A DNA stretch of 64,000 bases from Macrotis lagotis (lineage: Eukaryota; Chordata; Mammalia; Peramelemorphia; Peramelidae), in NCBI RefSeq assembly GCF_037893015.1, contig NC_133661.1, positions 186,498,703 through 186,562,702 on the forward strand, written 5' to 3'. Below, piece after piece: positions 1 through 9,055 of the stretch (position 1 is its first letter; every line of letters starts with the position of its first letter). The position numbers and the translations under genes were made by a program. The notes below the pieces were generated by a model. That model was not told the DNA's origin. It ran no database searches and saw only the letters and a list, made by a program, of their open reading frames with translations.

Positions 1-91
1 GTGGCTAAGGTTAGCAGATGACTATAATTCAAGGAATCCTACAGATAAACGATTACTGAATCTGGACTGAAACTGATTAAGAAAATAATGC

Positions 92-100
92 ACACACACA

Positions 101-142
<42 letters not shown>
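92..142. repeat. (CA)n microsatellite
   Basis: About 25 CA units with one interruption. Confidence 0.95.
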
Positions 143-144
<2 letters not shown>

Positions 145-1780
145 CATACAAACTTGTTCCCATATGTCCCTCAATAGGTGCAGAAAGAGACAGGTATGCT
201 GTACCACATAGGGACTTTTAGACTGCAACTAGAAAATCTCCAAAGAATCATATTGTGCATCACCTAAGCCAAGCCTGAGTCTAGTAAGCTGGCAAAAGAT
301 CCAAGAGAATAGAGAGGCTTAAAGGGGAAAAGGTGCATGGTGAGGGCCTGGTGACTTGCTCTGGTTCTAACTCTGCCCTGGGAATGGCAGACTCTACTTA
401 TTTCTGTGTGCCAGCTCAGAAGGGGTTCTTTGGAAGATGGAAGAATGTACCCCCAAGGGAGACTAGGACACCAACAACATATGAATACTAGGAGCGGAGG
501 TTGGAGACACAGTATTCCAAGAAGGTGAAATTAGACAGAAAGAAAGAGGGTTTGGTAGGAGGAGGAAGGGTTATGGGGGAGCTTAGCATGTTTGTCTCTC
601 CTTGCACTATGTCTTTCGATCCGTTCTGGTTCTGCGACCTCCCTCCATGTGCTCCCTGACCTGCTGGTGACAGCTTCTGAGGACCAAGGTGTAAAACTTT
701 GGGTGAGACCCAACCCACAGCTGGTAAGCCTAGCAGTAGATATGGGAACATAGAGTTGAATGACACAGGGAGGAAAGACCCTACTATTTAGGTCAGTTCT
801 ACAGATCCTGTAGTAAAAGCCTGAAAAGTGAGACTATGTCCTTGTGTCTATTATAGTGGAGTCTCTTCCATTGAGGGAGCAGTAAGCTGTGTGGAGCCAA
901 GACCTGGAGCTCTGTCCACCCTGCAACTGGCTGTAGGCAATGCCCAGGGCCATGTGTACTTTGTGTTGTGGGAGTAAGAGAATTAGACACAGTCAACTGT
1001 CTGGAGACGAAGTCTGAGGATTCCAAAATGCCAGTTTTCCAAAATATTTATTATGCAGAAATTTCACCAAAAGTACAAGTTCTAAATTGTCTGTTCTGTC
1101 ATTGGTGAGCTAACTTAAAGTGGGATAGAAAAAACAAACTATCTTTACCTTCACCAGAACTGGGTGAAGTTGAACTGAATTTTTAGCAGTTATCATATAT
1201 GAACCAAGCTAGGATCAAAGACAATGAATTCACTGAAAATGAGGAAGTAGTTCTATGCATTCAGAATTCCTGGGTTATTTGCTGGCTCTAGGGGCACTGT
1301 AGTTCCATTCCTGCCAAAGGAAAGAACATAAAGACGTTGTTTAAAAAAAAAAAACCTGTTTGGTCGAGGAATAGAAAGAATAATGAGATTGGTTAAAATG
1401 ATTGTGAATACTTACAGAGTATCATAATGGGGGGGATGGGGAGACATCTTACCCATTCTCTTGGTACTATGTTTGCCCTGCAGCATTTCTGCTGCTTCTG
1501 GATTGGGCTCTAGCAACTCATTCATCTGGAGTACGTACCTGCAGAAGAAAATGTTCTTGGAGTTCACCTAACATGCTTCCCCTCTGAAAGTTCATGTTGA
1601 TTGCAACTGGGAAGCACTCTAGGGGAATCACTGACATCAATTCTCTCATTAACAGATTTTCTTAATTTAAGCATTAGAAAGTAGAAGGGACTAGCCTGAG
1701 GTCACACAGTTGATCATTTGTAAACCTAGAACTTTAACCCTGATCTTTTGATTCCCAGGAAGCCCTCATTTTTGTCCCTT
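145..1780. other. No gene recognised
   Basis: Unique-looking AT-rich sequence. Small frames near 488-1026 have no recognisable product or splice context. A G run at 1430-1436 is the only oddity. Confidence 0.5.
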
Positions 1781-1781
1781 A

Positions 1782-2095
1782 GAGGGACAGCTAGGTGTGG
1801 CAGTGAAGAGAGCATTGACCTTGGAGTCAGGAGGACAGGAGTTTGAATTTGACCTCAGACACTTGATTCTTACTAGTTGTGTGACTTTGGGCTAGTCACT
1901 TAAGTTTATTTGACTCATATTAGGGTCATCTCCAGTCGTCCTGATTCATAACTGGTCACTGTACCATATGATTCTAGAGGAGAAAGTGAGGCTGTTGACT
2001 TAGCACAGTACCCCGTCACTCAAAAATCCAATTCATGTGCTTGTCATGTCATCACCTCCCTGATGTCATGATCTTCTTCAAAAATGAAGGACAAA

Positions 2096-2100
<5 letters not shown>
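1782..2100 (+). mobile_element. Long tRNA-derived marsupial SINE
   Basis: tRNA-like head (GGGACAGCTAGGTGTGGCAG, CTTGGAGTCAGGAGGAC), then a distinct body (ATCTCCAGTCGTCCTGATTC, CATCACCTCCCTGATGTCAT). It ends at an (ATT)n tract. Confidence 0.75.

Positions 2101-2131
<31 letters not shown>
2098..2131. repeat. (ATT)n microsatellite at a SINE tail
   Basis: About 11 ATT units following the 1782-2100 SINE. Confidence 0.95.
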
Positions 2132-3029
2132 CCCTTAGATCAGGGAAGATAATTGCTATTTTCATCATTCTTTACTTCATTTCAGCTTAATGCAATAGTG
2201 TAGCAGAAAAATGACAGAATCTAGGAAAGGGTTTTTATTTTTATCCTCTCCTCCCACTCTGAGAAGGGCTAATGCTGATAGGAAGTGGTTCCTATTTGCT
2301 GAACCCCTTCCGCACTTCTGATAGCATCAGCGCCCTACTTATTTCAGGCATGAGGCAAAGCAGTAATTGTCACTTTTGGAGGACATATCAACAAAGTATA
2401 TATTCCTTTTCTAAACTGCAATTGACAGATGTAGGCCTAGGTCAACATCTGAGCCCATGGAGGACAAAGTAGAGTGAATTTATCATTAGCCCTAGATTTT
2501 AAACTTATTGAGCAAAAGTTCAGCTCATTTCCAGGGGTTAGGGCTTTCACTATATTTTTCCATAACTTTAGTTGAGTGAAAAGAATGAGGTTGTTAACAT
2601 ATTCTTCAGACATTGGGATCTCCTTTTCCCCTTGCTTTCCCAAATAATACTGCCCTTTCCCACATACTTGAATTTTATGACTACTTTAGTAAAGAGGTTA
2701 AAATAGTAATTCCTTCTTGAGGTAACATCTTTGCTAAAAAAGAAAAGATGCTTTGGAGGATACTTTCCTGCCCAGTGCTAGGCTGCTCATTTCTTCTGAA
2801 ATATTTCCTTGACTTTGTTGAGGTCCTCAGAACAGATCACCAAACTCTGTTGTCCAGCCTTCTCAACTGCAAAGGAAATGCCGGTGAGAATGTCAGTTCT
2901 TCAGAGAACCTTAAGCACAGGATGGTTGCCTAAGACAGAGAAAAACGATGTCCTCATGACTGCTATTTACTGTTATGCAAAAGCAAATCACAGTTGATGG
3001 AGACAAAGAAATTACGGGGGGGGGGGGGG

Positions 3030-3195
3030 GGGGGGGCGGAGGGGCGGCTAGGTGGCGTAGTGAATAAAGCACCGGCCTTGGAGTCAGGAGTACCTGGGTT
3101 CAAATCCAGTCTCAGACACTTAATAATTACCTAGCTGTGTGGCCTTGGGCAAGCCACTTAACCCCATTTGCCTTGCTAAAAAACCTAAAAGAAAA
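3030..3195 (+). mobile_element. Marsupial tRNA-derived SINE with target-site duplication
   Basis: Consensus SINE (GGCTAGGTGGCGTAGTG … GCCACTTAACCCC … CCTAAAAGAAAA). The duplication AAAGAAATTAC lies at 3005-3015 and 3196-3206. A run of 21 Gs (3016-3036) forms its 5' edge. Confidence 0.9.
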
Positions 3196-3198
3196 AAA

Positions 3199-3300
3199 GA
3201 AATTACAGGGCTAGAGAAATTAAGTCAAGTTTGAGGAAATGCTAAAAGAAAAAAAAAGAAATTACAGGGCTAGAGAAATTAAGTCAAGTTTGAGGAAATG
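3199..3300. repeat. 58-bp tandem duplication
   Basis: AGAAATTACAGGGCTAGAG… starts at 3199 and again at 3257 with no visible mismatch over about 44 bp. Confidence 0.8.
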
Positions 3301-3385
3301 TTGGTTTTTCTCAATATAGATAATAGTCCTCTACTATAGAAGAGAGCAAGACCCAAATCTAACTGCCATATTGCTCTTAGTTTTG

Positions 3386-3819
3386 ATAGGGTGAAAAATG
3401 CTCATATGAAAAAATGCTCCAAATCATTATTGATTAGAGAAATGCAAATGAAAATAACTATGAGCTATCACTTCATACCTAAGACAATAAAAAGGGAAAA
3501 TGATCAATTTTGGAGAGGTTATAAGAGGATTAGGACATTAATGCATTCCTGGTGGAGTTGTGAACTGATCCAACCATTCTGGAATATAGAACTATGCCCA
3601 AAGAGCAATAAAACTGATCATACACATTTAACCCAACAATTCCAATTCTAGGCCTATATCCAGAAGAAATAATAAAAAAAGGGAAAAGTCCCACAAGTTC
3701 TAAAATATTCATAACAGTTTTTTGTAATGTCAAAGAATTGGAAATTGAGGGGATGTCCATCAATTGGGGAATTGTTGAACAAGTGAACAAGTTATAGTTT
3801 ATGAATATTATGGAATACT
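3386..3819 (+). mobile_element. L1 ORF2 C-terminal fragment (host of the CXorf38 insertion)
   Basis: The translation resembles the L1 ORF2 end: HMKKCSKSLLIREMQMKIT, then YHFIPKTIKREND and FWRGYKRIRTLMHSWWSCEL. Continues at 7156 after the retro-insertion. Confidence 0.75.
3804..3819. repeat. Target-site duplication, left copy
   Basis: AATATTATGGAATACT directly precedes the GC-rich 5' end of the CXorf38 retro-insertion. It is identical to 7156-7171. Confidence 0.9.
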
Positions 3820-3846
3820 GCCCCGGCGGCCCGGGCGGCGGCGAGG

Positions 3847-4770
3847 ATGGCCCTCCCGGAGCTGGCCGCGCTCCTCAACTGCGCGGAGTACAAGAAGTGG
3901 GTCAAGGCGGGCCACTGCCTGCTGCTGCCGCGGGGCTGCCTGCAGGGCTTCGTCCGCGCCGAGCCGCGCGCCTTCCACCGGCGCCTGCGGGCCCGGCTCT
4001 GCGGCCCCGGGCCCGGCGCCCCCTGCCCCGGCGGCCCGCGCTGCGCGCCCCGCGCCCGCCAGTTTCAGCCTCAGTGTCACTTGTGTGCAGAATGGAAAAG
4101 GGAGATTTTGAAACATCACACCAACAGAAATGGAGACATCTACTGGGGAAATTGTAAGCCTGAGCGCTGGTCTTTTGATCCCTGGGAACTGGCAAAGGCT
4201 TTTATGCCCAGAGGATTGATTGAAAAAAAAGGACCCGAGGAATGTGATGTAGTTGCTCTTCTAAGTCTTATCAACTCCTGTGATCACTTCAGGACTGATC
4301 GAAAGAAAGTCATAGAGGTGATTAAGTGCCGTAATGAAATCATGCACTCTTCAGAAATGAAAGTCTCTTCTACATGGCTTCAAGATTTTCAGAAAAAGAT
4401 TGAAAATTTTTTGAATGAATTCAGGAATATCCCAGAGATTGCAGCCACAAGTACTAAAATAGAACAGCTCCTGACATCTAATTGGGCTGTCCATATCCCT
4501 GGGGACGATCAGTTGGATGGGCCTGAAAATGAAACCAGGATTTACCTCAGTGAAAGTGAAATCAATGAAATGGAATTATTAAGGGAAAAACTTCAGGAAA
4601 ATTATCTTCAAGCAGAAGAACAAACTATACCACCAGAAGAGATAATAAAAAATGTAGAGGCAATGAAGGTCTTCCTAAGAAATAATAAGGATCTTAGAAA
4701 TAGTTTTGAAGAAGAAATACAAAAGTTGGAAGATTTTAATCTACAATATCAACAAAGGTGTATAAAATAG
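3847..4770 (+). CDS. CXorf38 (retrocopy): Intact intronless retrocopy of CXorf38
   Basis: This ATG-to-TAG frame of 307 codons matches the family of human CXorf38 (about 319 aa, function unknown; I recall the domain as DUF4559) along nearly its whole length. Recognisable family blocks are [20 protein letters not shown] (residues 11-30), [18 protein letters not shown] (71-88), [11 protein letters not shown] (138-148) and [17 protein letters not shown] (161-177). A charged, probably coiled-coil tail follows (about 236-300); the C-terminus is slightly shorter than in human. The human gene has several introns and this copy has none. It sits 27 bp inside a TSD-flanked insertion, so it is a retrocopy. 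The first ~230 bp are extremely GC- and CpG-rich, matching a parental 5' CpG island. There is no frameshift or stop. The start is the family-typical MxLxELAxxLNCAEY. Whether it is expressed cannot be seen; no promoter other than the carried-over GC-rich end is evident. Confidence 0.88.
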   Translation: MALPELAALLNCAEYKKWVKAGHCLLLPRGCLQGFVRAEPRAFHRRLRARLCGPGPGAPCPGGPRCAPRARQFQPQCHLCAEWKREILKHHTNRNGDIYWGNCKPERWSFDPWELAKAFMPRGLIEKKGPEECDVVALLSLINSCDHFRTDRKKVIEVIKCRNEIMHSSEMKVSSTWLQDFQKKIENFLNEFRNIPEIAATSTKIEQLLTSNWAVHIPGDDQLDGPENETRIYLSESEINEMELLREKLQENYLQAEEQTIPPEEIIKNVEAMKVFLRNNKDLRNSFEEEIQKLEDFNLQYQQRCIK

Positions 4771-4849
4771 ATGCTTGAACCAGTGGAGGCTGAAGGAATT
4801 TCTTCAGTCAAAATAAAACAGGTTATCTGAAGATCATCTTGATTCCAGT

Positions 4850-5090
4850 CTCATTATTGAGATAGCAAGGTGGAGCTGGGTCTGGAGCTAGGAAGACCTG
4901 AATTTCAAATCTGGTTTCGGACACTTCATAGCTGTATGACTCTGGGCAGGTCACTTAACCTTGTTTGCTTCAGCTTCTTTAACTATAACTATGTGGATTA
5001 TAGCAACACCTACCTTTCAGGGTTGTAAAAATCCAATGAAATATCTGTACAGTGCTTAGCAAATAGTAGGTGCTATGGAAATGTTCATTT
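4850..5090 (+). mobile_element. MIR/CORE-SINE relic
   Basis: GAGCTAGGAAGACCTGAATT, CTCTGGGCAGGTCACTTAAC and the tail CAGTGCTTAGCAAATAGTAG, the MIR-type tRNA head, core and 3' end. Confidence 0.75.
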
Positions 5091-5284
5091 CCTTTCCAAT
5101 CACAATGTATATAATACTAAATGGAAGTATTCATTAGAGGGCTTTTTCTTCAAGATTCTCCTTTTTCTTTATGATTGAAAGTTTGGGTGCTTTATCTTCT
5201 TCACAGACCAAATTTATAAGTTCTTATCCCACTTTCTTATTTTCTTATAAAAAAATGTTAGGTTTTTCTCTGCTCTTAGAACTT

Positions 5285-5435
5285 TAGGTTTTTGGGGTTT
5301 TTTTTTTGTTTGTTTTTTTTGCAAGGCTTACCCAGGGTCACGCAGCTAGGTTAAGTGTCTAAGACCGTACTTGAACCCAGGTGCTCCTGACCCCAGGGCC
5401 GGTGCTTTATCCACTGTGCCAAATAGCCACCCCTG
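5285..5435 (-). mobile_element. tRNA-derived SINE
   Basis: Reverse-strand copy: poly-T, GCAAGGC…, CACGCAGCTAGGTTAAGTGT, CCAGGGCCGGTGCTTTATCC. Confidence 0.85.
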
Positions 5436-5598
5436 CTCTTAGAACTTTAGAAAGGCTCTGTATAAGGCTGGCTTTATATATATATTTTAAGTCAGCGGAT
5501 AATGCCACAACATTGCTATTTCTTACTGTCTTGGACTCAAATTTCTAAAATTAGAATTGTGAGTTATTTATTAAAAATGGATTCATGATTAAAATTCG

Positions 5599-5600
<2 letters not shown>

Positions 5601-5631
<31 letters not shown>
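5601..5631. repeat. (TA)n microsatellite
   Basis: Perfect TA run within the CXorf38 retro-insertion's 3' region. Confidence 0.95.
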
Positions 5632-5633
<2 letters not shown>

Positions 5634-6194
5634 TATGCTCCTAAAAATCTTTGTAATTATTACAAAAATGGAGTTAAATTTGTTTAATATAGTAGTAGTA
5701 AGCTCAGCTAGAGAATGAGCAGAGTTGGGGGGGAAAGTTCTACAAAATAAAACAAAGTGCCAAACTAGGTACAGTATATTCAGGAGATCTATACAAGAGG
5801 CAAACACAATTTTGAAGATTCTAAGGAATAAATTCTCAAAATGTCTCAAAAGAGGGAGGATGCCATCACTTGGGGGAGTCTCGGGTCTTATTATAACTGA
5901 AAAAAAACAAAAAAGAAATTAGTAGTAACTCTGAACTCATATGCCTACTTTTTCCTTCTCTATTAAAAGCTTTAGGAGAATAGCCTGTACATGCACTTGA
6001 TGGAGTCTTTGTTGAAGGCTTAAGGAGTGAACAAGAGAGTATTCTCTAGCAAATTAAATCATTACAAATTGACTGAAAAGTTAAGAAAATAAGATCCTTT
6101 TCTGCTAATTGTTAAAAAGCCTTTGACTCAATACAGCAAAACCTTGCCCTAAAGGTTCCTCCAACAAGGTGGACCTTATGCATACACCAGATTA

Positions 6195-6310
6195 TTAAGA
6201 AGCTAGGTGCTTCTGTCCATAGAGCACTGGGCCTGAAGTCAGGAAGACCTGTGCTCAAATGTGACCTCCTGTGTAATTTTAGGCAAAACATCTCACCTCT
6301 GCCTATTTTC
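6195..6310 (+). mobile_element. Old SINE fragment
   Basis: AGAGCACTGGGCCTGAAGTC, AGGAAGACCTGTGCTCAAAT. Cut off by the inverted L1. Confidence 0.6.
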
Positions 6311-6722
6311 TCAGCTGTAAACAGGGCATTTTTGTATGGGTGATGTTTTTACCGTTTTTCATAATCTCTTCAGGGTATAGATAAGTAGTGACATTGCTGG
6401 ATCAAAGAGTTTGCACATTTTTGTTGCCCTTTGAGTATAATTCCAAATTGCTCTCCAGAAAGGTTGGATGAGTTCTTAGCTCCAGCAACAATGTATTAGT
6501 GTCCCAGCTTTCCTACATCCCTTCCAACATTGATCATTGTCCTTTCTGGCCAGTCTGAGAGGTGTGAGGTGGTACCTCAGAGCTGCCTTAATTTGCATTT
6601 CTCTACTAAATTGTGATTTAGAACAATTTTTCGTATGACTATGGATTGCTTTGATTTCCTCATTGGTAAATTGCCTTTGCATGTCCTCTGACCATTTGTC
6701 AATTGGGGAATGACTTGTTTTT
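6310..6722 (-). mobile_element. Inverted L1 ORF2 C-terminal piece
   Basis: On the minus strand it encodes MQRQFTNEEIKAIHSHTKNC and related L1 ORF2 end motifs (6476-6682). It abuts a sense-oriented L1 3' end at about 6728, the head-to-head arrangement produced by twin priming. Confidence 0.7.
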
Positions 6723-6727
6723 TTTAA

Positions 6728-7155
6728 AAATTTGACTCAGAGATGAGCAGAACCAGAAAAAACTGTACACCCTAATGGCAACATGGGAGCAATGATCAAC
6801 CTTGATGGACTCGCTCATTCCATCAGTGCAACAATCAGGGACAATTTTGGGCTGTCTGCAGTGGAGAATACCATCTGTGTTCAGATAAAGAATTGTGGAG
6901 TTTGAACAAAGTCCAAGGACTATTTCCTTTAATTTAGAAAAAAAAAAAACTAGTATCTTATTGTCTGATTGTGTTATCTCTTATACTTTATGTTTCTTCC
7001 TTAAGGATATGATTTCTCTCTCATCACACTCAATTTGGATCAATGTTCAACATGGAAACAATGTAAAGACTGACAGATTGCTTTCTGGGGGGTAGGGGGA
7101 GGGAAGTAGGATTGGGGGAAAAATTGTAAAACTCAAATAAAATTTTTAATAAAAA
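6728..7155 (+). mobile_element. L1 3' end closing the CXorf38 retro-insertion
   Basis: Typical marsupial L1 3'UTR text (ATGAGCAGAACCAGAAAAAAC … ACTCGCTCATTCCATCAG), a G-rich stretch near 7087-7105, AATAAA at 7136-7141 and an A-rich tail touching the right target-site duplication. Confidence 0.75.
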
Positions 7156-7171
7156 AATATTATGGAATACT
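7156..7171. repeat. Target-site duplication, right copy
   Basis: AATATTATGGAATACT directly follows the A-rich tail of the CXorf38 retro-insertion. The host L1 resumes here. Confidence 0.9.
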
Positions 7172-7430
7172 ATTATTCTATAGGAATCCATAAATGGTCA
7201 GACTCCAGAGAAGCATGGAGCGAATTACAGGAACTGATGCTGAGTGAAGGGAGCAGAACCAAGAAAATATTGTCCACATTGACAACATTATGAGTTGATC
7301 ACCCTGGTTGGATACAGCTCATCTCAAAAGTTCAGAGATTAGATCAATTATTGGCATTACTTTCTCCTTCTAATCTCACTTTATGTCCTTCCAGTCAATA
7401 AAAAAAAAAATGTTAGCCAACAAAAAAAAA
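7172..7430 (+). mobile_element. L1 3'UTR, continuation of the host fragment
   Basis: Resumes after the right target-site duplication with the typical '…GAACTGATGCTGAGTGAAGG' 3'UTR text and ends in A-rich tails near 7390-7430. Confidence 0.65.
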
Positions 7431-7439
7431 GTTCTCCAC

Positions 7440-8055
7440 CCTTAATTCTTGTTCTTTCAGCATTGGGCATCCTTCTAACCTACAACTTTGGATCAGCAAA
7501 CATCATCTGCCTCTCCCTTCTCCTAGACTTTACACATTTGCTACTGAAAGTAATTGCAAAATCATGATAGGCCAGGTCTATTATAACTTGTTCTCTCACC
7601 TAGACTCTTCCCTCACTGCTATACAGCAATCTTTTATCCATCTGATTAGCAATAACCCTCCTTACAAGAGCTATTCTACATTTTTCTATCTTCTTGAAAT
7701 CCCATCTCCACTCATCTTTCCATGGTCCCATTGCTTTTGCCTCAGCACATCTTAATTGAATTGTGATTGATGGATTGACTAGGGTAACCTGGTTCAAGTC
7801 CATGCAATAAAAGCTTTTATTAAATACCTATTCTGAGCAGGACATTGTACCCACAAAGAGGAAAAGTAAGGAGCTTCTAGAGGAGAGGGGTCAAAAGTCA
7901 GAGAGTGCCATTTTAGTGCCAAAACAAATGATGAGTTCACAAGATTTTAGTTGCTTTCATTCTTCAAAATATAGTTAATGTTGATTAGACATAAGACCCT
8001 GTAATAGATGAAGAAGAAAACTAATCTTAACTTTATTTACTTAAAAGTGAAATAA
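7440..8055. other. No gene recognised
   Basis: Old-repeat-like sequence (CCTTCTAACCTACAACTTTG; a tail TTTTATTAAATACCTATTCT near 7815). Nothing coding. Confidence 0.5.
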
Positions 8056-8212
8056 TTGCAGGCAGCTAGGTGTCGCAGTGGATATAGCACTGGCCCTGGA
8101 GTCAGGAGTACCTGAGTTAAAATCCAGCCTCAGATACTTAATAATTACCCAGCTGTGTGGCCTTGGGTAAGCCACTTAACCCTATTGCCTTGCAAAAACC
8201 TAAAAAAAAGTG
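8056..8212 (+). mobile_element. tRNA-derived SINE
   Basis: GGCAGCTAGGTGTCGCAGTG … TAATAATTACCCAGCTGTGT … CCTAAAAAAAAG. Confidence 0.9.
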
Positions 8213-9055
8213 AAATAATTTCTGTCTTATGTTTAGCAAGACTCACAAATATTAGTAACATACAAATTCACTGTTCTTCTAAGAAACTTTCTCATATTTG
8301 TTTTTATAAAATTGTGGTTATATAGCACCAGAATCATGCAAGAGACTTTGGAGCCCTATATAGATACGCTCATGGGAGTTTTATTTATAGAGCAAGAAAA
8401 ATATTATTTCTATTTCAAACCCAAGCAGTCTTTCCAAATAAAAAATAAATTTTAATCAAAGGCTTATTAAATTTTCATGTTGAAAAGAGCTTAGTTCTTG
8501 GGAAATATAGGAATTATATAGGAATTATAGGAATATAGGAATTATATATATATAGGAATTATAATAGGTCAAACTTAACACATCCTTATTTGGTAAAAAT
8601 AAGATGCTATCTACAGAATTTAAACAAAGCAGATTTTCCCCCTAATCAAAATGTGAACTTAACAAATTTAAATATTTCTTGCTTAGCAAATTTAGACCAC
8701 TGAACTGAAAAGATTCAGAGCTAGCAGAGACCCTAAAAGTCATCTAGTCTAACCTCCTTACTTTAGAGAAAACTAAAAAAAGGTAAGTGATTTTTTCAAG
8801 AGGTCAGAGGCAGCAAGTGAATTCAAACCCAGGTTCAATGACCCCAGTAAACCTTCCAAATGAATGACTAAAGTTTTAAATGGTAGCCATTTTATTTTCT
8901 TACTTAAAGAAATAATAATAATGAGTTTCAAAGAGGAAGGTGCATTGAGAATATGCTCGAGAAAGAGAGCCTGTTTTAAAATAAATACTTGAAAAGTAAC
9001 ATTCTAGAACATTTCATTTGATGCTTATCTAAAAGTATCTGGGCTTTAAAAAAAA

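Larger units (their letters stand above)
2825..3385. repeat. Dispersed or duplicated segment, copy 1
   Basis: Similar to 16575-16872: shared GGAAATGCC…GAGAATG, TTCTTTAGAGAACC/TTCTTCAGAGAACC, AGATAGAGAAAAAC/AGACAGAGAAAAAC and GAGACAAAGAAATTAC. Copy 1 has gained a SINE and a 58-bp internal tandem duplication. Confidence 0.6.
3820..7155 (+). mobile_element. Retro-insertion: CXorf38 cDNA with an L1 3' end
   Basis: This 3336-bp segment interrupts an older L1 fragment and is bounded by a perfect 16-bp direct repeat, AATATTATGGAATACT. In order it holds 27 bp of GC-rich 5'UTR, the CXorf38 reading frame, a 3'UTR with AATAAA at 4812-4817, a MIR-type SINE, an antisense SINE, a (TA)n tract, an older SINE fragment, an inverted L1 piece (about 6310-6722), and an L1 3' end in sense orientation (about 6728-7155). 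The L1 end carries AATAAA at 7136-7141 and an A-rich tail that abuts the right-hand repeat. The SINEs may have been in the parental 3'UTR or inserted later. The mechanism is inferred. Confidence 0.82.

Noticed and set aside
3801..4195. Overlapping frames with Pro/Ala/Arg-rich products at 3801-4195
   Set aside because: Shadows of the GC-rich 5' end of the CXorf38 retrocopy.
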